Assembly: GCA_964446585.1 (NCBI GenBank)
Contig: CAYUPI010000004.1
Span: 124,001 to 188,000 of the forward strand
Direction of reading: 5' to 3'
Length of the DNA: 64,000 nucleotides
Source of the DNA: CAYUPI01 sp964446585
GTDB lineage: Bacteria; Verrucomicrobiota; Verrucomicrobiia; Limisphaerales; UBA8199
Position 1 is the stretch's first letter, and the number at the start of each line of letters is the position of its first letter. The position numbers were made by a program, and so were the translations under genes. The notes under the pieces were generated by a model. The model was not told the DNA's origin. It saw only the letters and a list, made by a program, of their open reading frames with translations, and ran no database searches. Shown piece after piece: positions 48,710 through 57,282 of the stretch.

Positions 48710-51700
48710 TCACGCTGCCTGCATTGCTTTGAGCGATCGGGAGCGCCACAGATAGTAGATGGCCGGATAGACCAGCAGTTCCATGGTGGTCGAAGTGACG
48801 ACGCCGCCGATCATGGGTGTGGCGATGCGTTTCATCACGTCCGCGCCAGTGCCGTGACTCCAGAGGATCGGCATCAGTCCGGCGATGATGACTGAGGCGG
48901 TCATGGCTTTGGGGCGGACGCGCTTGACCGCGCCGTGATAGATGGCGTCGCGCAAGTCGGTCGCATGGCGCATGAGACCCTTCTTCTGCCAGTCGGCGTA
49001 TGCGAGGTCCAGGTAGAGGAGCATGACGACGCCGGTTTCGGCATCGAGCCCGGCGAGGGCAATGATGCCAACCCAGACCGCCACGCTCAAATTGTAGTGG
49101 AGCAGGGCGAGCACGCCGAAAGCGCCCACGAGTGAAAATGGCACGGCCAGCATCACGATGGCAGTCTTGATGGCCGAGCGCGTGTTGAGGTAAATGATTA
49201 AGATAATGATGAGCAGCGTGAGCGGAATGACGATCATGAATCGTGCCTTGGCGCGGAGCATGTATTCATATTGGCCGCTCCAGAAGATGTTATAGCCGCC
49301 GGGTAGGTGGATGCGGCCGTTCGCGACGGCTTCGTCGACGGCGCGTATGGCCATCTGGACGTAGGTGCCGATATCGATGCCTTTGACGTCCACATAAATC
49401 CAGGCATTAGGCACCGCGGCCTCGCTCTTGATTCCCATCGGAGCATGGACGATTTCGATGCGGGCTAACTGGCCCAGCGGGACCTGAGGACCCGAGGGCG
49501 TTGGCACAATGATTTCGCGCAACGCCTCCGGACTTTCGCGAAAATCGCGGCTGTAGCGAAGGTTTACGGCATATCGTTCGAGTCCTTCGACGGTCGTTGT
49601 GAGCGCCATGCCGCCCAGCGCCACCTCGAGTACGTCCTGGACCGCTCCGATCGTTAAGCCGTATCTGGCAATGGCATCACGGTCGATTTGGAACTCGATG
49701 TAATTGCCGCCCATTGTGCGCTCAGCAAACGCGCTCAAAGTGCCCGGCACGGTCTTAACCACAGCTTCAATCTCGGATGCCACCCGCTCCAACTCGGCGA
49801 GGTCGGGGCCGGCGACCTTGATGCCGACTGGAGTCTTGATGCCCGTCGCCAGCATGTCGATGCGCGTCTTAATCGGCATCGTCCAGGCATTGTTCAAACC
49901 CGGAATCTGAACAGCGCGATTCATCGCTTCCGTCAACTCATCGGGCGTGCGGCGGCGATGAGCGATGATGTTCCCAGAGTCATCGAGGATTTCCACTTTC
50001 GGCCATTCCTCTTCGGGCTTGAGCATGATGGTGGTTTCAATCATGTCGAAGGGCGCGGGGTCGGTTGCCGTTTCAGCGCGGCCGATCTTGCCGAAGACTT
50101 GATGGACTTCGGGGAAGCGGCGTAAGATTTTGTCGGTGGTCTGGAGGACCTCGCGTGCTTTGGTGGGTGAGATCCCCGGAAAAGTCGTGGGCATGTAGAG
50201 CAGGTCGCCTTCATAAAGAGGCGGCATGTATTCGGAGCCGATGTTTTGGTATGGGAAATATTTCCCAATCTTGAAGGCCAATTCCTTGGTTCTGCCATCG
50301 GGCAACAGTTTGGCGGCGAGCGCATTCCAGGGCAGGAAGGTCCAGATAATGAGGGCAGCAGCGGTGGCGATGACAGGCCAGCGCCACTTGATTACAAAAT
50401 CGATTGCCGGATGGTAGAGCCAAATGAGGAAACGGTTGATCGGATTTTTCTCCTCGGCGGGAATCTTCCCGCGAATGAAAAAGCCCATGAGCACGGGTGC
50501 GAGCGTGATCGATAGCAGCGCCGCCGCAGCCATGGAATAAGTTTTGGTGAAGGCCAGAGGCTTGAAGAGGCGGCCTTCCTGCGCCTGGAGTGCAAACACG
50601 GGAATGAAGGAAACGGTGATTACCAGCAGAGAGTAAAAGAGCGTGGGCCCGACCTCGATGGAGGCATCACGGATTATATCCCAATGGGGCTTTTTGCCCT
50701 GGTCACGCTCCATGTGCTTATGAGCGTTTTCGATCATGATGATGACCGCGTCCACCATGGCGCCGATGGCGATCGCGATGCCGCCGAGCGACATGATGTT
50801 CGAGCTGATGCCCTGCTCGAACATGACGAGAAAAGACATGAGGACGGCGACGGGCAGGATGATGATGGCGACCAACGCGCTGCGCAGATGCAGGAGGAAA
50901 GCGATGCAAACCAGCGCCACAACAAGGCTTTCCTCGATGAGTTTCTCTTCAAGAGTCCTGACTGCGCGTTGAATGAGCGCGCTGCGGTCGTAGGCAATCG
51001 TGTATTTCACATTCGCGGGGAGGCCCTTCATAGCGGTGTCGAGCTTTCGTTTGACGTCGAGGATAACCTGCCGGGCGTTTGCGCCGTAGCGAACGACGAC
51101 AATGCCGCCGACGGTTTCACCCTCGCCGTTCAGTTCGGCGATCCCGCGCCGCATATCGGGACCGAGCTCGACATTGGCGATCTGGCCGAGGAGAATCGGA
51201 ACTCCCTTGTCGCCGACGCCTACGGCGATCTTGCGGAGATCGTCAAGTTTTTGAACGTAGCCACGCACGCGGAGGATGAATTCCTTTTCGGCCAGCTCGA
51301 TCGAGCGCCCGCCGACTTCGCCATTGCTGCGTTTGACGGCCATAGCGACCTCGGAAACAGAAAGGTTGTAGGCGCGGAGCCGGGCGGGATCTACGGTGAC
51401 CTGATACTGTTTCACGAAGCCGCCAATGGAAGCGACTTCGGAAACGCCTTCCACAGAAGCCAACTGGTAGCGGAGATACCAATCCTGCATGGAACGGAGT
51501 TCCGCGAGGTCGCGGTTGGTGGAGTTGATGGAATACATGAAAGCCCAGCCGACGCCAGTGGCATCCGGGCCGAGGCTGGGGGAGACGCCCGAGGGCAGGC
51601 GACCGCTCAAGCCGCTGAGATATTCGAGCACGCGGCTGCGCGCCCAGTAGGGATCGGTGCCGTCGGCGAAGATGACATAGACGAACGAAAAGCCGTAGAA

Positions 51701-51958
51701 AGAGTAGCCACGAACTACCTTCGCGCCCGGCACGGAAAGCATTTTGGTGGTAATGGGATAGGTGACTTGATCCTGGACGATTTGGGGTGCCTGCCCCGGC
51801 CATTCGGTGTAAATGATGACCTGGACATCCGATTGGTCAGGGATGGCGTCCAGGGGGATGTTCTTGAGCGCGTAAACGCCGCCCAGCACCAGAACAATCG
51901 TCCCTAGCAGGACGATAAATTTGTTCCTGAGGGAGAAATCTATAATGCGCTGGAGCAT
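48710..51958 (-). CDS. cusA: Cu(I)/Ag(I) efflux RND transporter CusA
   Basis: A 1082-residue inner-membrane proton-driven pump with the usual twelve helices and two large periplasmic loops. The three methionines that bind Cu(I)/Ag(I) in E. coli CusA (573, 623, 672) have counterparts here at M589 (LLYMPTT), M639 (FDMIETT) and M702 (RIDMLATG), so monovalent copper/silver export is well supported over Co/Zn/Cd. Other family strings: GAMVDAVIIMIENAHKH and GLDAETGVVMLLYLDLAY. It is the third gene of cusCBA, but a four-helix-bundle element separates it from cusB. The ATG follows an 8-base word array by seven bases and lacks a ribosome binding site. Confidence 0.95.
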   Translation of the reverse strand: MLQRIIDFSLRNKFIVLLGTIVLVLGGVYALKNIPLDAIPDQSDVQVIIYTEWPGQAPQIVQDQVTYPITTKMLSVPGAKVVRGYSFYGFSFVYVIFADGTDPYWARSRVLEYLSGLSGRLPSGVSPSLGPDATGVGWAFMYSINSTNRDLAELRSMQDWYLRYQLASVEGVSEVASIGGFVKQYQVTVDPARLRAYNLSVSEVAMAVKRSNGEVGGRSIELAEKEFILRVRGYVQKLDDLRKIAVGVGDKGVPILLGQIANVELGPDMRRGIAELNGEGETVGGIVVVRYGANARQVILDVKRKLDTAMKGLPANVKYTIAYDRSALIQRAVRTLEEKLIEESLVVALVCIAFLLHLRSALVAIIILPVAVLMSFLVMFEQGISSNIMSLGGIAIAIGAMVDAVIIMIENAHKHMERDQGKKPHWDIIRDASIEVGPTLFYSLLVITVSFIPVFALQAQEGRLFKPLAFTKTYSMAAAALLSITLAPVLMGFFIRGKIPAEEKNPINRFLIWLYHPAIDFVIKWRWPVIATAAALIIWTFLPWNALAAKLLPDGRTKELAFKIGKYFPYQNIGSEYMPPLYEGDLLYMPTTFPGISPTKAREVLQTTDKILRRFPEVHQVFGKIGRAETATDPAPFDMIETTIMLKPEEEWPKVEILDDSGNIIAHRRRTPDELTEAMNRAVQIPGLNNAWTMPIKTRIDMLATGIKTPVGIKVAGPDLAELERVASEIEAVVKTVPGTLSAFAERTMGGNYIEFQIDRDAIARYGLTIGAVQDVLEVALGGMALTTTVEGLERYAVNLRYSRDFRESPEALREIIVPTPSGPQVPLGQLARIEIVHAPMGIKSEAAVPNAWIYVDVKGIDIGTYVQMAIRAVDEAVANGRIHLPGGYNIFWSGQYEYMLRAKARFMIVIPLTLLIIILIIYLNTRSAIKTAIVMLAVPFSLVGAFGVLALLHYNLSVAVWVGIIALAGLDAETGVVMLLYLDLAYADWQKKGLMRHATDLRDAIYHGAVKRVRPKAMTASVIIAGLMPILWSHGTGADVMKRIATPMIGGVVTSTTMELLVYPAIYYLWRSRSLKAMQAA

Positions 51959-51965
51959 TTTTCGT

Positions 51966-52037
51966 GGAGCGTCAGGAGCGTGGAGCGTGGGGAGCGTCAG
52001 GCGGGAGCGTGTCTGCTAAGCTCGCACGCTCTGACGC
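51966..52037. repeat. 8-base word array with inverted arms before cusA
   Basis: Words such as GGAGCGTC, AGGAGCGT and GGAGCGTG in 8-base register on the plus strand, then the opposite sense (TCGCACGC, TCTGACGC). GCGTCAG and AGCGTG at 51994-52011 pair with CACGCT and CTGACGC at 52025-52037 around a 13-base loop. Confidence 0.85.
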
Positions 52038-52451
52038 AGCTACGATATACTCTACAGGGACCTCGCGCAGCTCACAGCCCGCGCCACACCATGAAGCGGC
52101 ATCGTTCATCATGTTGGACAATTGCCCACAAATGTGGTCGTATTGATCGCTCAGTTTCGTCTGTGTGTCGGCAACCAGGTATCCGCAATTAAGGGCGAAG
52201 CTCAGATGGACCTCGGTTTCGGCGGCCTCAGTGTCACTATCGCTGAGTTTACTGACAAACGCCGCTTGATACCGGCGCTTACGCCAAGCTTCTGCGATGT
52301 TCGTGCAAACGGACCTGGAGGATCTCCGTATCTGATCAATCAATGAGAACTTTTCCTCCGACGGCCAAGTGCGGCTTAGTCGGAAAATCTCCATTGCTGA
52401 GTCATAGGCGAGTCTGTAAACCCGCAGTTCCTTATAGTCTTTGGCTCTCAT
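51972..52451 (-). CDS. Four-helix-bundle protein of the S23 / 23S rRNA intervening-sequence family
   Basis: A 159-residue protein whose first 118 residues are a textbook member: YKELRVYRLAYDSAMEIF, PSEEKFSLIDQIRRSSRSVCTNIAEAWRKRRY and a helical end. The last 20 or so residues (LADTLPPDAPHAP) are coded by the 8-base array at 51966-52037, so the gene end has run into, or been extended by, the repeat. Another such array lies upstream at 52513-52560. The gene sits between cusB and cusA on their strand. It differs clearly in sequence from the copy at 10765, so the two are not a recent duplication. Confidence 0.88.
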   Translation of the reverse strand: MRAKDYKELRVYRLAYDSAMEIFRLSRTWPSEEKFSLIDQIRRSSRSVCTNIAEAWRKRRYQAAFVSKLSDSDTEAAETEVHLSFALNCGYLVADTQTKLSDQYDHICGQLSNMMNDAASWCGAGCELREVPVEYIVAASERASLADTLPPDAPHAPRS

Positions 52452-52512
52452 ACGCTCGGCTTAGACGTTCGTTCTCATTTTAGTGTGTTATTTACCCATC
52501 ACTTCTCGCGCG

Positions 52513-52560
52513 CCTACGCACCACGCTCCCCACGCTCGCACGCTTCGACGCTCACTCCGC
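52513..52560. repeat. 8-base word array after the cusB stop codon
   Basis: Plus-strand words CCACGCTC, CCCACGCT, CGCACGCT, TCGACGCT in exact 8-base register. It starts two bases after the cusB stop (minus strand) and is in opposite sense to the array at 51966-52013, so the two could pair across the gene between them. Confidence 0.85.
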
Positions 52561-52562
52561 CC

Positions 52563-54497
52563 CTACCGTCCCCGCGAATGCTGCCTCCGCCAATTCGCCT
52601 CGGCCGTTTCGCCGTGGTTTACCTTGGTCGTCTCCACAAGGTCCATCTCACACTTTGGACAATTGCCCGGTTGGTCCGACACCACGTCGGCATGCTCGGC
52701 CATCGGACAGGTATAAAGTCTAGAAGGCATTGTCATCGCAGAGCCGCCGGCCTGTTTCGAGGCGGAGCTTGGGCGGACCATGACGGGAATCAGGGTCATT
52801 CCGCAGCGCGGACACTTGCCCGGCTTGTCCCGATGGACGTCGATGTGTTCGTGCATCGGGCAGGTGTAGTACTCCAACTTCCCGCCCGGTTGGATGCGCG
52901 CGAGGATTTCGCGGCCAACCGGCACGAGAGTCATGCCGCACAGGGGACATTTGCCCGCGTGATTGTATTCCAGCGAGACGTGTTCAGGCATCGGGCAGAT
53001 ATAGACGACTGGCTCGGCATCGGAGGCTGGGGGATTAGTGCCTGCGCCCGCCGCGACGGTCGGCATAACCGGCGCGGTCGGTTGAAGTACTTCTCCCGGC
53101 GCGCCGGGGCGCTGCATTTTTTGGATTGCTTCCCGTAACTGGCTCTCGGAATCGAGCATGAACTGGCCGGAAGTAACCACCTTTTCCCCTTCCTTGAGTC
53201 CGACTAATACCTGGTAAAAGCCATGTTCTGCGGCAGCGCCAAGGCTTACGGTGCGAGGCTCGAAGCGCCCTCCCGCCAGAGCGACGAAGACCGTGTTCTT
53301 TTCCCCACTGCGAAGCACGGCCGAATCCGGTACCAGAACCTCGGAGGTGGCCAGTTCGCACGTCATCTCGACTGTCGCGTACATGCCGGGCTTAAGGAAA
53401 TAACCGGGGTTGTGGAATTCCATCCGCACCCGGGCAGTTCGGGTCTTCTCATCTACTGTTGGGTAAATATAGGTCACGCGCCCGCGGAACTTCGTGTCGG
53501 GCTGCGACGCCAGGCTCACGACCGCCTCCTGGCCAAGCCGGATGAAGGGCAAATCCTGCTCATAGACCTGCGCCTGGATCCAGACCGTGGCGAGATCAGC
53601 CAGCCGGTAAAGTTTCATGCCCGGCTCGACCATCTGGCCTTCAACGACCATTTTCTCGACAACTATGCCGTCGCGCGGCGCATTCATCCGGAGAGTCTTT
53701 TTCGGAGTCCGGCTGCGTTCCAACCCGGCGATCTGGTCCTCCGAAATGTCCCAGTATCGCAACTTGGTCATGGAGGCCGTTTTGCGTAAATCCGCAGCGA
53801 TCCCGTCCTGGTTCGTCGAGGAGCCGAGCGTCAGGAGATATTCGGTTTGCGCGAGGTAGAGCTCGGGCGAATAGATCTCGAACAACGGTTCACCGCGGTG
53901 CATTTGCTGGCCGGTGGCGTCCACATAAAGCTTTTCGATCCAGCCGCGGAACTTGGTGCTGACTTCCGACAGCGCGGTTTCGTCGTAATCAAGCACGCCA
54001 ACGGTGCGGATGGTCCTCCGCAAGGGCCCCCGTTCGATCAAGGCGGTGCGGATACCCATGTTCTGAGTGGTGACGGGATCGATGGTAATGGTTTGTGAAG
54101 AGCTTCTGCTCGCCTCATCTTCATAGACCGGCACCATTTCCATTCCCATGGAATCCTTGCCCGGCGTCTGTCGAGCTTCACCGGGCATCATCGTGGACTT
54201 GTAAAATTTGATTTTGCGTTCGCCGGCGGGAGCCGCCGCCGCCGCCAGGGTATTCTGGCCCTGTTTTCGGATGGGGGTGAGCTTCATGCCGCAGATGGGG
54301 CAGTTGCCGGGTTTGTCCTGGATGACCTGAAGATGCATTCCGCAGGTGAAGAGGGTTTGGGTTGTCTCGCGCGCGCCTGAGGCCGCAACGTTGTCGCCGC
54401 GGCCACAGCCGGACAGCCATACCGCGGCGCTGCCTGCGATGCCGAGAGTAAGGAGAATTATCGCGTTGAGTTTCACGGGCTTGAATTGAAAATTCAT
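52563..54497 (-). CDS. cusB: CusB-type periplasmic adaptor with four heavy-metal-binding domains
   Basis: A 644-residue membrane-fusion protein that links CusA to CusC and hands over metal. ATG 54497 opens a lipoprotein signal (lipobox LSGC, Cys31). A CxMHxQV...CPICGMKL heavy-metal-binding domain lies at about 48-77. The adaptor core (about 110-440) includes TIDPVTTQNMGIRT, the hairpin, and barrel strings VVEGQMVEPGMKLYRLADL and VPDSAVLRSGEKNTVFV. Three more metal-binding domains follow at about 497-528, 540-572 and 592-622, each with a CPM-x-EH and CPxCxM pair. Most homologues carry one or two, so this is a metal-rich variant. It follows cusC by 28 bases. Confidence 0.93.
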   Translation of the reverse strand: MNFQFKPVKLNAIILLTLGIAGSAAVWLSGCGRGDNVAASGARETTQTLFTCGMHLQVIQDKPGNCPICGMKLTPIRKQGQNTLAAAAAPAGERKIKFYKSTMMPGEARQTPGKDSMGMEMVPVYEDEASRSSSQTITIDPVTTQNMGIRTALIERGPLRRTIRTVGVLDYDETALSEVSTKFRGWIEKLYVDATGQQMHRGEPLFEIYSPELYLAQTEYLLTLGSSTNQDGIAADLRKTASMTKLRYWDISEDQIAGLERSRTPKKTLRMNAPRDGIVVEKMVVEGQMVEPGMKLYRLADLATVWIQAQVYEQDLPFIRLGQEAVVSLASQPDTKFRGRVTYIYPTVDEKTRTARVRMEFHNPGYFLKPGMYATVEMTCELATSEVLVPDSAVLRSGEKNTVFVALAGGRFEPRTVSLGAAAEHGFYQVLVGLKEGEKVVTSGQFMLDSESQLREAIQKMQRPGAPGEVLQPTAPVMPTVAAGAGTNPPASDAEPVVYICPMPEHVSLEYNHAGKCPLCGMTLVPVGREILARIQPGGKLEYYTCPMHEHIDVHRDKPGKCPRCGMTLIPVMVRPSSASKQAGGSAMTMPSRLYTCPMAEHADVVSDQPGNCPKCEMDLVETTKVNHGETAEANWRRQHSRGR

Positions 54498-54525
54498 AAA
54501 GAGTCGGGTCCAGTGCAGGTGCGGG

Positions 54526-56016
54526 CTACAATCCACCGCGGCCGATTTTGTTCGGCAACGATTGCGCGGTGCCGCTCATGGGCGAAATATTGGAGCCCAT
54601 CGAGGAGCTGACAGGCGACATGCCTTGAATGATCAAGGAGAGTTCGGTGAGGACGATTTCGCGTTGCGCTGCGGCCTCGACCTTATCCAGTTGGAAGCCA
54701 AGGAGGGTGCGCTCAGCATCGCTGAGGTTGAAAAAGTCGATTTGACCAGCCAGGTAGCCGGAGCGGGCAACTTCGAGTGACTGGCGGGCTTTAGGCAGGA
54801 GTTGATCGTTCAGAAGAGTCAGGCTCCGGCTTGTCTCCCGATATCGATAGGATTTTTCGGCGAAGTCCACCGCCAGGGCGATCTGCTCGGCAGAGAGACG
54901 CGCCTCGGCCGAGCTTTTGGTGGCCTGCGCCTCGGCGATTTGGGCAGCAATTTTGTCTCGCCAGATGGGGAGCGAAAGAGTACCCGGGTTACCAGGGAAT
55001 CGGTACAGCGTAGGGTTCATTTTCACATCAGCCATGAGCCCGAGGCTGAAGTCGGGAAAGCGACCCTTTTGGGCGAGGACAATGGAGGCTTCAGCGGCGC
55101 GGATTTCGGCTTCTATGGCTTTGAGTCGCTGATTCGCTGCGAGGGCGGTCGCGAATACATTTTCCGAAGTCAGATCGAGGGGTGTGGCGGCAACATGCTG
55201 CGGGAGGGGCGGCGCGGGCGCGTCAGCTTTCATTCCCAGGGCGGCCTTGAACTGAGCCATTAGCGAACTGTGCGAGTCCTTGAGGTTGGCGAGCTCCGTA
55301 CGGAGCCGGTCCTGCTCGATTTGGGCGCGGAGGACGTCCTGAAGGGTGACTTTACCGACCTCGTTCTGGGAGTGGGCGAGTTTTTCCAACTCGTTCAGGA
55401 GTTGAAGAGTCTCCTGATTGACGCGGATTTTTTCCTCGAGGAAGTAAAGCTGGTAATAGGCGCGCTTGAGCTCGAAAGCGCTATTGAGGACGGCGGACTG
55501 GAAAGCGAAATATTTGGCCCGGCTTGCGGCGGAGGCGACCTCTGCACCGACTCGGAGCTTATCAGGCCACGGGATGGTTGCCATGAGGCCGGGCATGACG
55601 GAGGTGACGATGTTCTGAACATCCATCTGGAACGTAAACTGAGGGTCCGGGAAGGACCGGGCCTGCGTGATGCGCTCGACGGAAGCGAGCCAGTCGAAGT
55701 AGGCCGCCTCGATCTTCGGCTGATTCAGAAAGGCGTAGGTGAGATAGTTGCTAAGGCTGGAATCTGGTAAAAGCTCCGGCAGGGGGGGCTTGCGACCCTG
55801 CGGGCGATAACTGGCCGCCACTTCTCGCGTCTGTTGGCGGGCCTCTTGCTCGCCCTTGGTGGGGATGCCCTGGCAGCCGGAGAGAACGAGGGCGGCTGCA
55901 GCGAGGGCGAATGGAATTACCGTGAGCTCGCGGTGAAATCGTTCCTGCACGGAGTTCAGCGCGGGCCGCGACTGGTGTGCGGTGAGCGGGAGCGGGCAAA
56001 TGGGATGGCGCGGCAT
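54526..56016 (-). CDS. cusC: CusC-type outer-membrane efflux channel
   Basis: A 496-residue TolC-family lipoprotein (signal ALAAAALVLSGC). The body is two long helical hairpin repeats with the typical N-P-Q/A..A and Q..L strings (FLNQPKIEAAYFDWLASVERI, FDAVVL-equivalent EIVLTELSLI). It forms the outer-membrane tunnel of the CusCBA pump. ATG 56016 has GGAA ahead of it; a GTG at 55950 would shorten the n-region. It is the first gene of the operon, facing the regulatory trio across 411 bases. Confidence 0.88.
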   Translation of the reverse strand: MPRHPICPLPLTAHQSRPALNSVQERFHRELTVIPFALAAAALVLSGCQGIPTKGEQEARQQTREVAASYRPQGRKPPLPELLPDSSLSNYLTYAFLNQPKIEAAYFDWLASVERITQARSFPDPQFTFQMDVQNIVTSVMPGLMATIPWPDKLRVGAEVASAASRAKYFAFQSAVLNSAFELKRAYYQLYFLEEKIRVNQETLQLLNELEKLAHSQNEVGKVTLQDVLRAQIEQDRLRTELANLKDSHSSLMAQFKAALGMKADAPAPPLPQHVAATPLDLTSENVFATALAANQRLKAIEAEIRAAEASIVLAQKGRFPDFSLGLMADVKMNPTLYRFPGNPGTLSLPIWRDKIAAQIAEAQATKSSAEARLSAEQIALAVDFAEKSYRYRETSRSLTLLNDQLLPKARQSLEVARSGYLAGQIDFFNLSDAERTLLGFQLDKVEAAAQREIVLTELSLIIQGMSPVSSSMGSNISPMSGTAQSLPNKIGRGGL

Positions 56017-56427
56017 GGAATTCCGTTTTGTTTAACGTATCTTCGTTGCAGTCCTGTAATCGGGCGAGCGCCTACGCAGCCGTGAGTTGGCCACATTTCA
56101 TCCCCGCGCCGCGCAACCCGTGCCTCATGCTACTGCTTACGCTGCGGAAGACAAAATCCCTCAGAAAATTTCTGGGGACGCCTGGCACCGGCAGACTGGA
56201 TTCTTAATCACAGCCATTCCTGGAAAGATTTGTTTGGGGGATTTTGGAAGAATTGGCGTATTATCTTTGAAAGGGATAAAATTGGCGACTGAGCTGCCAA
56301 GAATGATCAAACATGAGATTTCAACGAACGGTCGAGGCGGAGGGCCGCAACCCTGGAAGCGCCCTCACAAACCAGTACAAAGTCACGGTCGTCTCTGATG
56401 TGATAGTTTCGTAGTGGCGGTCACAAT
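56017..56427. other. Divergent regulatory region of the copper/silver efflux island
   Basis: This 411-base stretch separates cusC from the divergent regulator genes. It is more AT-rich than its surroundings around 56200-56300 and would be expected to hold the ECF-sigma promoters, but no convincing -35/-10 pair could be fixed by eye. A 103-codon frame at 56087-56398 has no sign of being real. Confidence 0.45.
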
Positions 56428-56775
56428 ATGAACGGGAAGCGAACACCTGATGATGAGAGCGCCTTGCGGCAGGTTTTGGGCGAATGGGCTGTGGCAGCGC
56501 CGCTACCGCCGCGCTTCCGGGAACAGGTGTGGCAGCGGATAGCGCGAGCGGAGAAGCAGGCGGAAGGACTTCTATGGACCAGTCTATTGGATCTGGTCGA
56601 GGTCGTATTGCGGCGGCCTAAAGTGGCCTTGTCGTATGTCAGTGTGCTCCTGGCCTTAGGGGTGGTCGTGGGCGCCTGGGCGGCACAGGCCAAAAGCAAA
56701 CATCTGGACGCAGACCTGAGCTCGCGCTACGTCCAGTCGATAGCGCCGTATCGAGCCGACAACGTTGCGCCATGA
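56428..56775 (+). CDS. Single-pass membrane protein, probable anti-sigma factor (CnrY-like position)
   Basis: A 115-residue protein with a charged N-terminal cytoplasmic half (residues 1-65, with the short motif LPPRFREQVWQRIARAE common in anti-sigma cytoplasmic domains) and one membrane helix at about 67-90 (VALSYVSVLLALGVVVGAWAA), then a short periplasmic tail. Sequence similarity alone is weak. The assignment rests on its size, topology and place ahead of a CnrX-like sensor and an ECF sigma gene, as in cnrYXH. It overlaps the next gene by ATGA. Confidence 0.6.
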   Translation: MNGKRTPDDESALRQVLGEWAVAAPLPPRFREQVWQRIARAEKQAEGLLWTSLLDLVEVVLRRPKVALSYVSVLLALGVVVGAWAAQAKSKHLDADLSSRYVQSIAPYRADNVAP

Positions 56776-57275
56776 AGCGGGGTGGAATCATTCTGCTTCT
56801 CGGGTTGCTCTTAGCGGTCGCAGCCGGAGCGGGCTTCTATTACGGAGGCACGGCCGCGTATCGGAGGATGATGCACGAACCGCAACCGGAACTGGCGTGG
56901 CTTAAGAAGGAATTTCACTTAAGCGACGCCGAGTACGCACGAATCTCGGCTTTGCATGAAGCTTATCTACCCCAATGCCGGGAGCGATGTCGCCGGATCG
57001 ACGAACAGAATTCAAAATTGAAGGAGTTGCTCGGTCGGAGCACGAATGTAACGGCTGAAGTGCGCGAGCTGCTGACCGAACGGGCGAAGATGCGGGCCGA
57101 TTGCGAGGCGGAAATGCTGAAGCACTTCCTGGAAGTAAGCCGCACCATGCCGCCCGAGCAAGGGCGCCGTTACCTGGCGTGGGTTGAGCAGCAAACGTCA
57201 CTGCGGGGCGAGGGCATGGAGCAGCGGCACCACATGAACCACGGCGACGGAATGGCCGGCGATCCGCACAAGTAG
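56772..57275 (+). CDS. CnrX/ZraP-like periplasmic heavy-metal sensor
   Basis: A 167-residue protein with an N-terminal membrane anchor (about 5-25), then a helical-hairpin periplasmic domain typical of the heavy-metal resistance/CnrX group (LAWLKKEFHLSDAEYARISALHEAYLPQC, then MPPEQGRRYLAWV). Potential metal ligands are H49, H62, C69, C73 and a His/Met-rich C-terminus (HHMNHGDGM). In CnrYXH, CnrX senses metal in the periplasm and releases the sigma factor from CnrY. The sigma gene follows after seven bases. Confidence 0.78.
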   Translation: MKRGGIILLLGLLLAVAAGAGFYYGGTAAYRRMMHEPQPELAWLKKEFHLSDAEYARISALHEAYLPQCRERCRRIDEQNSKLKELLGRSTNVTAEVRELLTERAKMRADCEAEMLKHFLEVSRTMPPEQGRRYLAWVEQQTSLRGEGMEQRHHMNHGDGMAGDPHK

Positions 57276-57282
57276 CCAGGCC

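Noticed and set aside
50684..51907. 407-codon open frame opposite cusA
   Set aside because: Asp/His-rich shadow created by the cusA codons read backwards; no start signal or homology.
51972..52451. True 23S rRNA intervening sequence
   Set aside because: The protein family fits, but no rRNA sequence surrounds either copy; the elements sit between protein genes.
56087..56398. 103-codon open frame in the cus regulatory region
   Set aside because: No ribosome binding site, no hydrophobic or domain pattern, and it occupies the expected promoter region.
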